Below, piece after piece: positions 26,173 to 42,168 of a DNA stretch of 64,000 bases; the first letter of the stretch is position 1; the number at the start of each line of letters is the position of its first letter. Source of the DNA: Klenkia brasiliensis (lineage in GTDB: Bacteria; Actinomycetota; Actinomycetes; Mycobacteriales; Geodermatophilaceae); assembly GCF_900100695.1 (NCBI RefSeq), contig NZ_FNCF01000006.1, positions 62,001 to 126,000 of the forward strand, read 5' to 3'. The position numbers and the translations under genes were made by a program. The notes beneath the pieces are model-generated. The model did no database searches. It was not told where the DNA came from and was given only the letters and a program-made list of their open reading frames with translations.

Positions 26173-28455
26173 TCAGTCGCCGGGTGCCTCGTGGCGCCCG
26201 TGCCCGGTGCCCGCCGCGGCCGGCTCGCGCGGACCGGCGCCGGCGGCACCGTGCGCGCCGTGGTGGCCCGGGCCGTCGAGCTTGGCGCCCTCCACGTCCA
26301 GGTCGGGCAGCACCTTCTCCGCCCACCGCGGCAGCCACCAGGCCGAGCGGCCCATCAGCACCAGGACGGCGGGCACCAGGGTCATGCGCACCAGGAAGGC
26401 GTCGATGAGCACACCCACCGCCAGCCCGAAGGCGATGGACTTGACCACCGGCTCGTCGATCGTGAGGAAGCTGGCGAACACCGAGAACATGATCAGCGCC
26501 GCGGCGGTGACCACCCGGGCCGCGTGCCGCATGCCCTCCAGCACGGCCTCGCGCGGGGACGCCCCGTGCACGTAGGCCTCCCGCATGCGCGAGACCAGGA
26601 AGACCTCGTAGTCCATCGCCAGCCCGAACAGCACCGCGATGAGGATGATCGGCATCAGGCTGACCACCGGGCCGGCGCTGGCCACCCCGAACAGGTCGAT
26701 CAGCCAGCCCCACTGGAAGACCGCCACCACCGCACCGAAGGACGCCACCACCGACAGCAGGAACCCCAGCGCGGCCTTGACCGGCACCAGCACCGAGCGG
26801 AAGACCAGCAGCAGCAGGACCACCGACAGGCCGACGACCACCAGGGCGAAGGGCACCAGCGCGGCACCCAGGGTGCTGGAGACGTCGATCGCCACCGCGG
26901 TCTGCCCGGTCACCGCGATCGTGCCGCCGGTCTGCTGCTCCAGCTGCGGGGCCAGGTCGCGGATGTCGCCCACCAGCCGGGTGGTCGCCTCCTCCTGCGG
27001 GCCGCTCTCGGGGATGACCTGGATCAGCCAGGTGGTCTCGCCGATCTGCTGCGGCACGGCGGCCAGGACGTCGTCCAGCCCGCCCGTCGTGGTGCCGGGC
27101 ACCAGCCCCGGCGTGCCGCCGATCGCCTCCGCGACCGCCTGCGCACCGGCCTGCCCGCCGGCGGCGTCGACGCCGTCGAGCAGCACGACCAGCGGGCCGT
27201 TCAGCCCGGGGCCGAAGTACTCGGCGACCGCGTCGTAGGTGGCCCGCTGCGAGCTGCCCTCGGCGGCGGTGCCGTTGTCGGGCAGGGCGAGCTCCAGCTC
27301 GGTGGTCGGCAGCGCGACCACCACCAGCCCGGCGACGACGAGCAGTGCGGTCAGCCACGGCACCCGGGTGACCAGCGCGGCCCAGCGGACACCGAGCGAC
27401 CGCCCGCCCGAGGCGCTGGCCTCCTCCAGCCGGGCGGTGCGGCTGCCCGGCCGCGGCGTCAGCCGGGCACCGGCGAAGCCCATCAGCGCCGGCACGAGGG
27501 TCAGCGCGACGGCGACGGCGACCAGCACGGTGCCGGCCGCGCCCAGGCCCATGACGGTCAGGAACGGGATGCCGACCACCGAGAGGCCGGCGAGCGCGAC
27601 CACGACGGTGAGCCCGGCGAACACCACCGCGGAGCCCGCGGTGCCCACGGCGCGGCCGGCCGAGTGCTCGGGGTCGGCGCCGGCGGCGAGCTGGCTGCGG
27701 TGCCGGGACAGGATGAACAGGGTGTAGTCGATGCCGACCGCCAGGCCGATCATCAGGGCCAGCGTCGGGGCCGAGGACGACAGCGTGGTGAAGCTGCCGA
27801 TCGCCAGGAACCCGAGCAGCCCGACGGCGACGCCGACCAGTGCGGTGAGCAGGTTCATCCCGGCGGCCAGCAGCGAGCCGAGGGCGATCGCGAGGACGAC
27901 GACGGCGACGGCCACGCCGACGAACTCCAGCGGCCCCACGGTCACCGCCGTGGTCTGGAAGGCGTTCCCGCCCACGTCGACGGTGAGCCCGGCGTCCGAG
28001 GCGGCCGACGTGGCGTCCTGCAGCTGCTCGAGGGCGTCGTCGGCCAGCAGCGTGTTGTTGACCGTGTACTGCACGTTCGCCAGCGCGGCCCGGCCGTCCA
28101 GGCTGATGGCCTGCGACTGGAACGGGTCGACGACCGCCCCGACGTCGGCGACCTGGCCCATCGCCTGCACGGCCTGCTCGATGGCCTGCTGGGCGGCCGG
28201 GTCGGCGACGCTCGACCCGTCCGGTGCGATGAACACGACCTGCGCGCTGGCGCCGGCCGCGGCCGGGGAGACCTCGGTGAGCCGGTCGAGGGCCTGCTGG
28301 GACTCCGAGCCGGGGATGGTGAACCGGTCGTCGAAGGACAGCCCGCGCACCAGCACGGCGGCCGCGACGCCGGCGAGGACCAGCACCCAGACGGCGACGA
28401 CGGCCCACCGGTTGCGGAACGAGGCGCGGCCGAGCCGCTGCAGCAGGGTGGACAC
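26173..28455 (-). CDS. MMPL-family RND exporter
   Basis: This 760-residue membrane transporter has the MmpL/HAE2 layout: one N-terminal helix, a large extracytoplasmic domain, six helices, a second extracytoplasmic domain and a final set of helices. The proton-relay Asp-Tyr motifs are VGIDYTLFILSRHR (first half) and LAMDYEVFLVSRMRE (second half). Members export lipids or hydrophobic drugs. The gene follows a TetR gene on the same strand with 9 bp between them, so export is probably controlled by that repressor. A His/Gly-rich cytoplasmic tail ends the protein. Confidence 0.93.
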   Translation of the reverse strand: MSTLLQRLGRASFRNRWAVVAVWVLVLAGVAAAVLVRGLSFDDRFTIPGSESQQALDRLTEVSPAAAGASAQVVFIAPDGSSVADPAAQQAIEQAVQAMGQVADVGAVVDPFQSQAISLDGRAALANVQYTVNNTLLADDALEQLQDATSAASDAGLTVDVGGNAFQTTAVTVGPLEFVGVAVAVVVLAIALGSLLAAGMNLLTALVGVAVGLLGFLAIGSFTTLSSSAPTLALMIGLAVGIDYTLFILSRHRSQLAAGADPEHSAGRAVGTAGSAVVFAGLTVVVALAGLSVVGIPFLTVMGLGAAGTVLVAVAVALTLVPALMGFAGARLTPRPGSRTARLEEASASGGRSLGVRWAALVTRVPWLTALLVVAGLVVVALPTTELELALPDNGTAAEGSSQRATYDAVAEYFGPGLNGPLVVLLDGVDAAGGQAGAQAVAEAIGGTPGLVPGTTTGGLDDVLAAVPQQIGETTWLIQVIPESGPQEEATTRLVGDIRDLAPQLEQQTGGTIAVTGQTAVAIDVSSTLGAALVPFALVVVGLSVVLLLLVFRSVLVPVKAALGFLLSVVASFGAVVAVFQWGWLIDLFGVASAGPVVSLMPIILIAVLFGLAMDYEVFLVSRMREAYVHGASPREAVLEGMRHAARVVTAAALIMFSVFASFLTIDEPVVKSIAFGLAVGVLIDAFLVRMTLVPAVLVLMGRSAWWLPRWAEKVLPDLDVEGAKLDGPGHHGAHGAAGAGPREPAAAGTGHGRHEAPGD

Positions 28456-28464
28456 GGGGTGCTC

Positions 28465-29073
28465 CTACGGGGTGGGGGCGGTGACGCCCCGGACGAGGGC
28501 GAGGAAGGCGGTGCGCTCGATCGCGCCCGCGGGGGTGCCGGGTGTGCTGGCCGAGGCGAGGGCCAGGCCGTGGTGCAGGGCGAGGAAGGCGTGCGCGACG
28601 TCGGCCGCCGGCGCGGTGAGGGTGATGCCCAGGGTGTCCGCCGCGCGGACGAGCACCTCGGCGACCTGGGCGGCCATGCCGGCGGAGAAGCGGTCCAGCA
28701 GCCTGGCTGCGTCGGCGTCGCGGGCGGCGAGCAGCTGGTACTCGGTGAGCACGAGGGTCCAGGTGCGGCTGGCGTTGAGCAGGCCGGCCACCCGGTCGAC
28801 GGCGGCGACCAGCGGGTCGGCGGCGCCGGACACCTCGGCGACCAGCTGCTCGGCGGCGGCCAGGTCCCGGGCGGTCTCCCGGGTCATCAGGGCCGCGAAG
28901 AGCTCGTGCTTGGTGGTGAAGCTGGAGTAGAAGGCGCCGCGGGTGAAGCCGCCGCGGCGGCAGATGTCCTCGACGCTGGCTGCGGCGAAGCCGGTGTCGG
29001 CGAAGGTCTCGAGGGCGGCGTCGAGCAGCCGTTCGACGGTGACCGCGCGGCGGCGGGTCGTCGGGGCACTCAC
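28465..29073 (-). CDS. TetR-family regulator of the MMPL exporter
   Basis: This 202-residue regulator has an N-terminal helix-turn-helix (LLDAALETFADTGFAAASVEDICRRGG..FTRGAFYSSFTTKHELF, residues 15-60). The ligand domain is variable, as expected. The GTG start (VSAPTTRRR) lies immediately beside a 33-bp palindrome that also contains a -10 element. The regulator therefore very likely represses its own operon, which includes the exporter downstream. Confidence 0.92.
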   Translation of the reverse strand: MSAPTTRRRAVTVERLLDAALETFADTGFAAASVEDICRRGGFTRGAFYSSFTTKHELFAALMTRETARDLAAAEQLVAEVSGAADPLVAAVDRVAGLLNASRTWTLVLTEYQLLAARDADAARLLDRFSAGMAAQVAEVLVRAADTLGITLTAPAADVAHAFLALHHGLALASASTPGTPAGAIERTAFLALVRGVTAPTP

Positions 29074-29106
29074 GATGCAGGACTGTATTGGATACAGCCC
29101 TGCATC
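29074..29106. promoter_or_regulatory. 33-bp TetR operator overlapping a leaderless promoter
   Basis: Two 15-bp arms (29074-29088 and 29092-29106) are inverted with a single mismatch around TGG; the inner part reads TGTATTGGATACA. It abuts the GTG of the TetR gene. On the minus strand a TACAGT -10 element (29087-29082) lies 8 nt before that GTG, inside the operator, so bound repressor would block the promoter. Confidence 0.8.
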
Positions 29107-29116
29107 GCAGCGCCGG

Positions 29117-29551
29117 TCAGATGGTGGGCAGCACCTTCTTCATCTGCTCCTCGGTGTCCGTGCCGAGCTTCTCGAGGGCCGGCTTGAGCAGCGGCCCGGC
29201 GACCGACGCGACGCCGTGGAAGTCGAAGTCGACGTGGTAGGTGATCTCCGTGGTGCGGGGGTCCACCGCGCGCAGGGAGATGTCGTCGGTCGAGGTGACC
29301 GTCTTGTTCTCCCCGACCAGCGTCAGGTGGTCGGGCTCCCACCGCTCGAGGCGGTACTCGAGCTCCGTCTCCCGGCCCATGAACTCGCTGACGTTGTGCC
29401 AGCGCGAGCCCACCTGGACCGGCTGGCCGTCCAGCGGGGTGCAGGTCTTCGTGCCCGGGTCCCAGGCCTCGGCGTGGGCGAAGTCGGCGAGGTAGGGCCC
29501 CACCTTCTCGATGGGGGCGTTGACGGTGAAGGTGCGCTCGACGGTCGGCAT
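29117..29551 (-). CDS. SRPBCC (START-like) family protein
   Basis: This 144-residue protein is of the polyketide cyclase/dehydrase-like SRPBCC fold: a helix-grip lipid-binding pocket. The sequence runs VERTFTVNAPIEKVGPYLADF, WDPGTKTCTPLDG, GRETELEYRLERWEPDHLTLVGE and a long C-terminal helix with LKPALEKLGTDTEEQMKKVL. Such proteins bind hydrophobic ligands without a conserved catalytic set. It lies upstream of the TetR operator on the same strand, so it is likely its own transcript. Confidence 0.85.
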   Translation of the reverse strand: MPTVERTFTVNAPIEKVGPYLADFAHAEAWDPGTKTCTPLDGQPVQVGSRWHNVSEFMGRETELEYRLERWEPDHLTLVGENKTVTSTDDISLRAVDPRTTEITYHVDFDFHGVASVAGPLLKPALEKLGTDTEEQMKKVLPTI

Positions 29552-29635
29552 GCCCGCCGTCCTTCCCGCTCCCCGAGGAACTGAACCGCTTGTTCCGCAG
29601 GTCAGCGAACCGGACCGTCCACACGCGAGGACGAC

Positions 29636-29667
29636 GGGCGGGGCCCGAGGGACGAGTGGCCCCGCCC
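29636..29667 (-). terminator. GC hairpin downstream of glpD
   Basis: A 10-bp perfect stem (GGGCGGGGCC, 29636-29645, with its complement at 29658-29667) closes a 12-nt loop about 75-105 bp past the glpD stop. The region 29552-29740 holds nothing else that I recognise. Confidence 0.6.
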
Positions 29668-29740
29668 CGAGGACGAGCAGGACGGCTCAGCACAGCCGCC
29701 GTGGGCACCTGGCCGCGGTTGGAGGCCGCAGGCCGACCAT

Positions 29741-31471
29741 CTACACGAGCGCGCGCCCCACCGCGACGCGGCGGATCTCGGGGGCGGCGATCCGGGCGGC
29801 GTCGGCCTCCTGGTCGTTGCTCTCGGTCTGCGACCGGCGCTCGGCCTCGACGCGGGCCTGGTAGGCGGCCACCTCGTTGGCGATGCGCTCCTCGTCCCAG
29901 CCCAGGACGCCGGCCACGGCGCGGGCCACCGGCTCGGCGGACTCGGTGCCGCGGTGCGGGGTCTCGATCGAGATCCGGGTGCGCCGGGCGAGCAGGTCGT
30001 CCAGGTGCAGCGCACCCTCGTGCGCGGCGCCCCAGACCATCTCGACCAGCAGGTACTCCTCGGCGCCGGGCACGGGCTGCAGCAGGTCGCGGTCCTCGGC
30101 GGCCAGGGCCAGCACGTCGGGGGTCATCGAGCCGAACCGGTTGAGCAGGTGCTCGGCGCGGTAGCGGCCGATGCCCCACTGGTCGGCCAGCCGGTCCAGG
30201 GAGTTGACCATCGCGTGGTAGCCCTCGGCGCCCAGCAGCGGGATGTCCTCGGTGACGCTGGCCGGGATGCTGCGGGTGACGTCCTCGGCGACGGCGTCCA
30301 CGGCGTCGGCGGCCATCGGCCGGTAGGTCGTGTACTTGCCGCCGGCCACGGAGATGACGCCGGGCGAGGGCCGGGCGACGGCGTGCTCGCGGGAGAGCTG
30401 GCTGGTGTCCTCGGACTCCCCGGACAGCAGCGGGCGCAGCCCGGCGTAGACGCCGGAGATGTCGTCGTGGCTGAGCGGGGTGGTGAGCACGGCGTTGACG
30501 TGCTCGAGGATGTAGTCGATGTCGGCCTTGGACGCCGCCGGGTGGGCCTTGTCCAGGTCCCAGTCGGTGTCGGTGGTGCCGACGATCCAGTGCGAGCCCC
30601 ACGGGATGACGAACAGGACCGACTTCTCGGTCTTGAGGATCAGCCCGGTCTCGCCGTTGATCCGGTCGCGCGGGACGACGATGTGCACGCCCTTCGAGGC
30701 GCGCACGTGGAACCGGCCGCGGCCGCCGACCAGGGTCTGCAGGTCGTCGGTCCACACGCCGGTGGCGTTGACCACGACCTCGCTCCGGACGTCGACCTCC
30801 TGGCCGGTCTCCACGTCGCGCACCCGGGCGCCGACGACGCGGCCGCCCACGCGGGTGAAGGAGACGACCTCGGCGGAGTTGAGCACGGTGGCGCCGTACT
30901 TGGCCGCGGTGAGGGCGACGGTGAGGGTGTGCCGGGCGTCGTCGGCCTGCGCGTCGTAGTAGCGCACGGCGCCGACCAGGGCGTCGGGCCGCAGCGCCGG
31001 GAAGAGCTTGCGCGCGCCGGTGCGGGTGAGGTGCTTCTGCGCGGGCATCGGCTCGCTGAGCGCACCGAACCGGGCCAGGCCGTCGTAGAGGGCGAGACCG
31101 GCGGTGACGTAGGGCCGCTCCCACACCCGGTGGGTGAGCGGGTAGAGGAACTGCAGCGGCTTGACCAGGTGCGGGCTGATCCGGTTGACCGCGAGGTCGC
31201 GCTCGTGCAGCGCCTCGCGGACCAGGCCGAAGTCGAACTGCTCCAGGTAGCGCAGCCCGCCGTGGAAGAGCTTGGAGGACCGCGAGGAGGTGCCCGACGC
31301 GAAGTCGCGCGCCTCGACCATGGCGGTCTTGAGGCCGCGGGTGGCGGCGTCCAGCGCGACGCCGGCGCCGGTGACACCGCCCCCGACGACGAGGACCTCG
31401 AACTCCTCGGCGGCCAGCGCGGCCCACGCGGCGGCACGCTGCTCGGGACCCAGGACGGGGACGGCGGACAT
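29741..31471 (-). CDS. glpD: Aerobic glycerol-3-phosphate dehydrogenase
   Basis: GlpD oxidises sn-glycerol 3-phosphate to dihydroxyacetone phosphate at the membrane and passes electrons to quinone through FAD. The 576-residue protein has the FAD Rossmann motif VLVVGGGVTGAGVALDAATRG, then SGTSSRSSKLFHGGLRYLEQ, ASKGVHIVVPRDR, GTTDTDWD and SVAGGKYTTYRPMA. The family C-terminal DAO_C domain is present. The ATG at 31471 follows GAGGAGTTCGCC. It has its own promoter region carrying the 17-bp glycerol-regulon palindrome (31566-31582). Confidence 0.94.
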   Translation of the reverse strand: MSAVPVLGPEQRAAAWAALAAEEFEVLVVGGGVTGAGVALDAATRGLKTAMVEARDFASGTSSRSSKLFHGGLRYLEQFDFGLVREALHERDLAVNRISPHLVKPLQFLYPLTHRVWERPYVTAGLALYDGLARFGALSEPMPAQKHLTRTGARKLFPALRPDALVGAVRYYDAQADDARHTLTVALTAAKYGATVLNSAEVVSFTRVGGRVVGARVRDVETGQEVDVRSEVVVNATGVWTDDLQTLVGGRGRFHVRASKGVHIVVPRDRINGETGLILKTEKSVLFVIPWGSHWIVGTTDTDWDLDKAHPAASKADIDYILEHVNAVLTTPLSHDDISGVYAGLRPLLSGESEDTSQLSREHAVARPSPGVISVAGGKYTTYRPMAADAVDAVAEDVTRSIPASVTEDIPLLGAEGYHAMVNSLDRLADQWGIGRYRAEHLLNRFGSMTPDVLALAAEDRDLLQPVPGAEEYLLVEMVWGAAHEGALHLDDLLARRTRISIETPHRGTESAEPVARAVAGVLGWDEERIANEVAAYQARVEAERRSQTESNDQEADAARIAAPEIRRVAVGRALV

Positions 31472-31565
31472 GGCGAACTCCTCGCGACGTCGAGTCCGGC
31501 GCGGCTCTGCTCCGGACGCTCGACCGCCACGGTAGGACCGGGGCACGGGCCCGGCGACGCGAGCC

Positions 31566-31582
31566 GTACGACGATGTCGTAC
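31566..31582. promoter_or_regulatory. Glycerol-regulon palindrome upstream of glpD
   Basis: GTACGAC-GAT-GTCGTAC is a perfect 7-bp inverted repeat. A copy with one mismatch lies beside the IclR-type regulator gene at 33847-33863. Shared use at both promoters points to the linked IclR regulator. Confidence 0.7.
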
Positions 31583-31591
31583 AGCTGCGGG

Positions 31592-33089
<1,498 letters not shown>

Positions 33090-33097
<8 letters not shown>

Positions 33098-33809
33098 GCC
33101 AGCCCAGCTCCCGGGAGATGGCCTGCGCCGACTCGACCACCATCGACACCAGCAGCGGCCGCGGCTGGTGCTGGCGGTCCAGCACCGACTCCGCCGGCCC
33201 GCTGATGCCCAGCGCGGCGACCACCAGGCCGGTCGAGCCCCGCACCGGTGCGGCCAGCCCCGCCGTCCCCGCCTCGTGGCCGCCGTCCTCGGCCGCCCAG
33301 CCACGGGCCCGGACGGCGGCGACGTCGGCCCGGCGGGCGTCGACGGTGCCCCGGACCGAGCGGTGCGGGGCGAAGGCCAGCAGCACCTTGCCCAGCGCGG
33401 TGCGGTCGGCGGGGAGCACGCTGCCGACGTCGAGTACCTGGGCGGAGTCGTCGGGGCGGAACACGTGGTGCACCACGCGGACCTGCTCGCGCTCGAGGAT
33501 GGCCAGCCGGACGGCGTGGCCGCTGCGGGAGGCCAGTGCGTCGGTCCAGTTCGACGCCCGGGAGCGCAGCTCGTTCACGTCGAGGTGGCCGGCGCCCAGC
33601 CGCAGCAGGCCGGGGCCCAGCGCGTAGCGGCCCTCGCGGTCCTGCTCGACGAACCGCACCCCGAGCAGGGTGCGGAGCAGGCTGTGCGCGGTGGTCTTGG
33701 GCAGCCCGACGGCCGCGGCGATGTCGGTGACGCCGAGGGTGCCACCGCTGCCGGCGACCACCTGCAGGATCGCGGCGGCCCGCTCGAGGGACTGCACGGA
33801 TCCGGGCAC
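33090..33809 (-). CDS. IclR-family regulator of glycerol metabolism
   Basis: This 239-residue regulator has a winged helix at residues 5-65 (VQSLERAAAILQVVAG, LGVTDIAAAVGLPKTTAHSLLRTL) and an IclR effector domain (GHAVRLAILEREQVRVVH, LPADRTALGKVLLAF, AAPVRGSTGLVVAALGISG). The genome context (glpK and glpD downstream, glpF-glpK divergent) matches GylR of Streptomyces, a glycerol-responsive IclR repressor. The GTG at 33809 is chosen as the family-typical N-terminus. Confidence 0.9.
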
Positions 33810-33846
33810 ACCGCGGAACCTAGGCCATCCGGCACCCGGTGGTCCT

Positions 33847-33863
33847 GTCCGACCATGTCGTAC
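33847..33863. promoter_or_regulatory. Glycerol-regulon palindrome in the iclR-glpF promoter region
   Basis: GTCCGAC-CAT-GTCGTAC matches the glpD site (31566-31582) with one mismatch in one arm. It sits 38 bp upstream of the IclR start and on the glpF side of the divergent region. Also present: a possible -10 TAGCGT (33896-33901) for glpF and a 10-bp direct repeat GGTGATCGGG at 33880-33889 and 33921-33930. Confidence 0.65.
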
Positions 33864-34001
33864 GGCGGCGCTTCCGCGCGGTGATCGGGCCCACCTAGCG
33901 TCCCCCCGACAGCGCCGGAGGGTGATCGGGGACACAGGCGGCACCCCTCGGCGTCACACCGGCCCGCACCGCCGCGGGCCCAGTGGACAGGAGCACCATC
34001 C

Positions 34002-34739
34002 ATGGACCAGGTCAGTCTGCTGACCGTCTTCGGCAGCGAGGTCATCGGCACCGGGATCCTCATCCTGCTCGGCGTGGGCGTCGTCGCCAACGTCCTGCTC
34101 GCCAAGTCCGGCGCCCTCGGCGGCGGCTACATCGTGATCATCTTCGGCTGGGGTCTGGCCGTCTTCGCCGGCGTGTACGCCGCGGCCAAGTCCGGCGCCC
34201 ACCTGAACCCGGCCGTCACCGTCGGGTTGTGGGCCAGCGGCGCCTCGGAGTACGCGCCGGGCGTCCCGATCACGATCAGCTCGACCCTGGTGTACTTCGC
34301 CGGCGAGCTCGTCGGCGCGTTCCTCGGTGCGGTCGTGGCCTGGGTGGCCTTCCAGAAGCACTACCAGGAGGAGACCGACCCGGGCACCATCCGGGGCACG
34401 TTCTGCACCTCGCCGGCCATCCCGAGCCCGGTCAACAACGTGCTCACCGAGCTGATCGGCACCTTCGTGCTGATCTACATCATCCTGCGCTTCGGGGACA
34501 CCCCGACCGAGATCGGCCCGCTGGCCGTCGCCCTGCTGGTCGTCGGCATCGGCGCCTCGCTCGGCGGCCCGACCGGGTACGCCATCAACCCCGCCCGCGA
34601 CCTCGGCCCCCGCATCGCCCACGCCGTGCTGCCCATCAGGAACAAGGGCGACAACGGGTGGGGCTACTCCTGGGTGCCGATCGTCGGTCCGGTCCTCGGC
34701 GCGCTGCTGGCCGGCGGTCTCGTCAACATCACCAGCTGA
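34002..34739 (+). CDS. glpF: Glycerol uptake facilitator (aquaglyceroporin)
   Basis: GlpF is a glycerol channel of the MIP family, 245 residues with six helices. The two pore half-helices are marked by [12 protein letters not shown] (first NPA) and [13 protein letters not shown] (second NPA, with the following Asp-Leu-Gly-Pro-Arg selectivity residue). The Asp after the second NPA is the glyceroporin-type residue. The ATG follows CAGGAGCACC. It is the first gene of a glpF-glpK operon divergent from the IclR gene. Confidence 0.95.
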   Translation: MDQVSLLTVFGSEVIGTGILILLGVGVVANVLLAKSGALGGGYIVIIFGWGLAVFAGVYAAAKSGAHLNPAVTVGLWASGASEYAPGVPITISSTLVYFAGELVGAFLGAVVAWVAFQKHYQEETDPGTIRGTFCTSPAIPSPVNNVLTELIGTFVLIYIILRFGDTPTEIGPLAVALLVVGIGASLGGPTGYAINPARDLGPRIAHAVLPIRNKGDNGWGYSWVPIVGPVLGALLAGGLVNITS

Positions 34740-34783
34740 ACCCCTCGCCCCCTCACCGACCTCAGAGCAGAGGAGACACCCCC

Positions 34784-36304
34784 ATGGCAGGCAAGTACGT
34801 CGCCGCGATCGACCAGGGCACGACCAGCACCCGCTGCATCCTGTTCGACCACGACGGGAAGATCGTGGCCACCGGCCAGAAGGAGCACGAGCAGATCTTC
34901 CCGCGCGCCGGCTGGGTCGAGCACGACCCGATGGAGATCTGGGGCAACACCCGCGAGGTCGTCGGCCAGGCCCTGGCCCGCGGCAACGCCTCGACCTCCG
35001 ACATCGTCGCGGTCGGCATCACCAACCAGCGCGAGACCACCGTGGTGTGGGACCGGACCACCGGGCAGCCGGTCTACAACGCGATCGTCTGGCAGGACAC
35101 CCGCACCGGGAAGATCTGCGACTCCCTCGCCGCGCTCGGCGGCGGGGACGAGCGCTACAAGGACCGGGTCGGCCTGCCGCTGGCGACCTACTTCGCCGGG
35201 CCCAAGGTCCGCTGGATCCTGGACAACGTCGACGGCGCCCGCGAGCGGGCCGAGGCCGGTGACCTGGTCATGGGCACCATCGACTCCTGGCTGATCTGGA
35301 ACATGACCGGCGGGACCGACGGCGGCAAGCACCTCACCGACGTCTCCAACGCCAGCCGCACCATGCTGATGGACTACCGCACCCTGGAGTGGCTGCCCGA
35401 CATCGCCGAGGAGATGGGCATCCCGATGTCCATGCTCCCGGAGATCCGGAGCAACTCCGAGGTCTACGGCGAGGGCCGGGCGGCCGGGTTCCTGGCCGGC
35501 GTGCCGATCTCGGGGTCGCTGGGCGACCAGCAGGCAGCCACCTTCGGGCAGGTCTGCTTCGAGCGCGGCATGGCCAAGAACACCTACGGCACCGGCAACT
35601 TCATGCTGCTCAACACCGGCGAGGAGGCCGTCCCGTCGGAGAACGGCCTGCTCACCACGCTCTGCTACAAGCTGGGCGACGCCAAGCCGGTGTACGCGCT
35701 GGAGGGCTCCATCGCCGTCACCGGGTCGCTGGTGCAGTGGCTGCGCGACAACCTGGGCATGATCAAGGACGCCCCGGAGATCGAGACCCTGGCCGCCGGC
35801 GTCGAGGACAACGGCGGGGCCTACATCGTGCCGGCGTTCTCCGGCCTGTTCGCCCCGCACTGGCGCTCCGACGCCCGCGGCGCGCTGGTCGGCCTGACCC
35901 GCTACGTCAACAAGGGCCACATCGCCCGCGCCGTGCTGGAGGCCACCGCCTTCCAGACCCGCGAGGTGCTCGACGCGATGAACGCCGACTCCGGCGTCGA
36001 CCTGACCGAGTTGCGGGTGGACGGCGGCATGGTCGGCAACGAGCTGCTCATGCAGTTCCAGGCCGACGTGCTCGACGTGCCGGTGATCCGCCCGGAGATC
36101 GTGGAGACCACCGCGCTGGGTGCGGCCTACGCGGCGGGCCTGGCGGTCGGTTTCTGGTCCGACCTCGACGAGCTCACCGCCAAGTGGGCCGAGGACAAGC
36201 GCTGGGAGCCGGCGATGGACGCCGGCGAGCGCGACCGGCAGTACCGCAACTGGCAGAAGGCCGTCACCAAGACCCTGGACTGGGTCGACGACGACGTCTC
36301 CTGA
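34784..36304 (+). CDS. glpK: Glycerol kinase, second paralogue
   Basis: This 506-residue FGGY kinase is the canonical glycerol kinase of the locus. Landmarks: [65 protein letters not shown] (catalytic Asp), [13 protein letters not shown] and [14 protein letters not shown]. It lies 44 bp after glpF with a strong AGAGGAGA ribosome site, so the two are co-transcribed. A 19-bp terminator hairpin follows. It is clearly closer to textbook bacterial GlpK than the copy beside glpD. Confidence 0.96.
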   Translation: MAGKYVAAIDQGTTSTRCILFDHDGKIVATGQKEHEQIFPRAGWVEHDPMEIWGNTREVVGQALARGNASTSDIVAVGITNQRETTVVWDRTTGQPVYNAIVWQDTRTGKICDSLAALGGGDERYKDRVGLPLATYFAGPKVRWILDNVDGARERAEAGDLVMGTIDSWLIWNMTGGTDGGKHLTDVSNASRTMLMDYRTLEWLPDIAEEMGIPMSMLPEIRSNSEVYGEGRAAGFLAGVPISGSLGDQQAATFGQVCFERGMAKNTYGTGNFMLLNTGEEAVPSENGLLTTLCYKLGDAKPVYALEGSIAVTGSLVQWLRDNLGMIKDAPEIETLAAGVEDNGGAYIVPAFSGLFAPHWRSDARGALVGLTRYVNKGHIARAVLEATAFQTREVLDAMNADSGVDLTELRVDGGMVGNELLMQFQADVLDVPVIRPEIVETTALGAAYAAGLAVGFWSDLDELTAKWAEDKRWEPAMDAGERDRQYRNWQKAVTKTLDWVDDDVS

Positions 36305-36316
36305 CGCCGGGTGAGC

Positions 36317-36362
36317 ACGGTCCGGCCCCCTGCACCCGGTGCGGTGCAGGGGGCCGGACCGT
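36317..36362. terminator. Very strong hairpin terminating glpFK and the convergent gene
   Basis: A perfect 19-bp stem (36317-36335 with 36344-36362) closes an 8-nt loop between the glpK stop and the stop of the convergent membrane-protein gene. Confidence 0.88.
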
Positions 36363-36369
36363 CGGGCGG

Positions 36370-37097
36370 TCAGCCCGGTGGGCCGGCCGACCAGCTGCGG
36401 ACCGTGGGCAGGGCGGCGAACACGGCGGTGGTCACCGGGAGCACGAGGGCGACGACGGTGAACCCGGTGATGCCGTAGCGCTCGTCGGCGGAGAGCCGGG
36501 CCAGGCCGATCACCAGCGACAGCAGCAGGACCCCGACGGCGGCCAGCGTGCCGACCAGCAGCACCGGGCCCGGACGGCGCTGCAGCACCCGCACCCCGCC
36601 CCAGACCATGGCCGCGGCGCACGGGAGGCCGAGGATGAGGACCCGGCTGGACACGTCGTCGCTGCCGGTCAGCACCCCGACCAGGAAGGCCAGCGACCCG
36701 ACGGCGGTGAGCCCGCCGGTGACGAACCCGAGCACGGCGGCCGTGGTGGCGACCCCGGGCCGGCGCGGCGGCTGCGGGCCGTGGCCGGGCGGGCCGTACC
36801 CCGTAGGGCCGTACCCGGGCGGCCCGTAGCCCGGAGGCGGGCCGTACCCGGGCGGCCCGTACCCCGGAGGCGGGCCGTACCCGGGCGGCCCGTACCCCGG
36901 CGGCGGCCCGTACCCCGGAGGTCCGTAGCCCGGAGGCGGCCCGTACCCCGGCGGCGGCCCATAGCCCGGGGGCGACCCGTAGCCCGGAGGCGAGCCGTGG
37001 CCCGGATCGCCGTGGTCGGGCTGGGGGCCCGGCACGGGCGGCGGTGGGTGGTGGCCCGGCCGCGAGCTGTAGCCGGACGCACCGGGGTCGGGCGAGG

Positions 37098-37101
<4 letters not shown>
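36370..37101 (-). CDS. Membrane protein with GYGPP repeats and four helices
   Basis: This 243-residue protein has a long N-terminal low-complexity region made of about a dozen GYGPP or GYGPPP units (residues 30-110) and a four-helix membrane part starting [13 protein letters not shown]. The membrane part resembles that of the QQAWG-repeat protein at 25416-26132, so the two are probably paralogues with different repeat heads. The GTG start overlaps the pgm stop as GTGA. The function is unknown; Tyr/Pro/Gly repeats like these can drive clustering or bind SH3-like partners. Confidence 0.75.
36782..37006. repeat. Tandem GC-rich repeats coding for GYGPP units
   Basis: Repeats of about 15-18 bp built on GGCCCGTACCCCGG variants run through the first half of the minus-strand gene. 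Copy number is likely to vary between strains. Confidence 0.8.
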
Positions 37102-38732
<1,631 letters not shown>

Positions 38733-38773
38733 GCCGGTGATCCTCGCCCGTGCCGCCCCCCGCTGGCGAGTCG

Positions 38774-38801
38774 TCGTCCACAGGTCACGGTGCTGTCCAC
38801 A
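38774..38801. promoter_or_regulatory. Pair of DnaA-box-like 9-mers
   Basis: TCGTCCACA (38774-38782) and CTGTCCACA (38793-38801) each match the actinobacterial DnaA box TTGTCCACA at 8 of 9 positions. They sit in the divergent space between pgm and the SNF2 helicase gene. Confidence 0.3.
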
Positions 38802-38839
38802 GATCGCGGCGGCGCGCCCGGGATGTCGGTGGCCGTGGC

Positions 38840-38845
38840 TACCGT
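38840..38845 (+). promoter_or_regulatory. Predicted -10 element of a leaderless transcript
   Basis: TACCGT ends 7 nt before the GTG at 38853, with no ribosome site. This spacing is why the GTG is preferred as the start of the helicase gene over the ATG at 38823. Confidence 0.4.
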
Positions 38846-38852
38846 CGTGGAC

Positions 38853-42137
<3,285 letters not shown>

Positions 42138-42168
42138 CCCCGACGGTGCGCCCGACCGGGGCCGGTCC

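Noticed and set aside
30702-30716. CACGTGGAAC half-site in glpD
   Set aside because: Only one half matches the parS-like palindrome; the left half is CGCGCAC, so it is not counted as a site.
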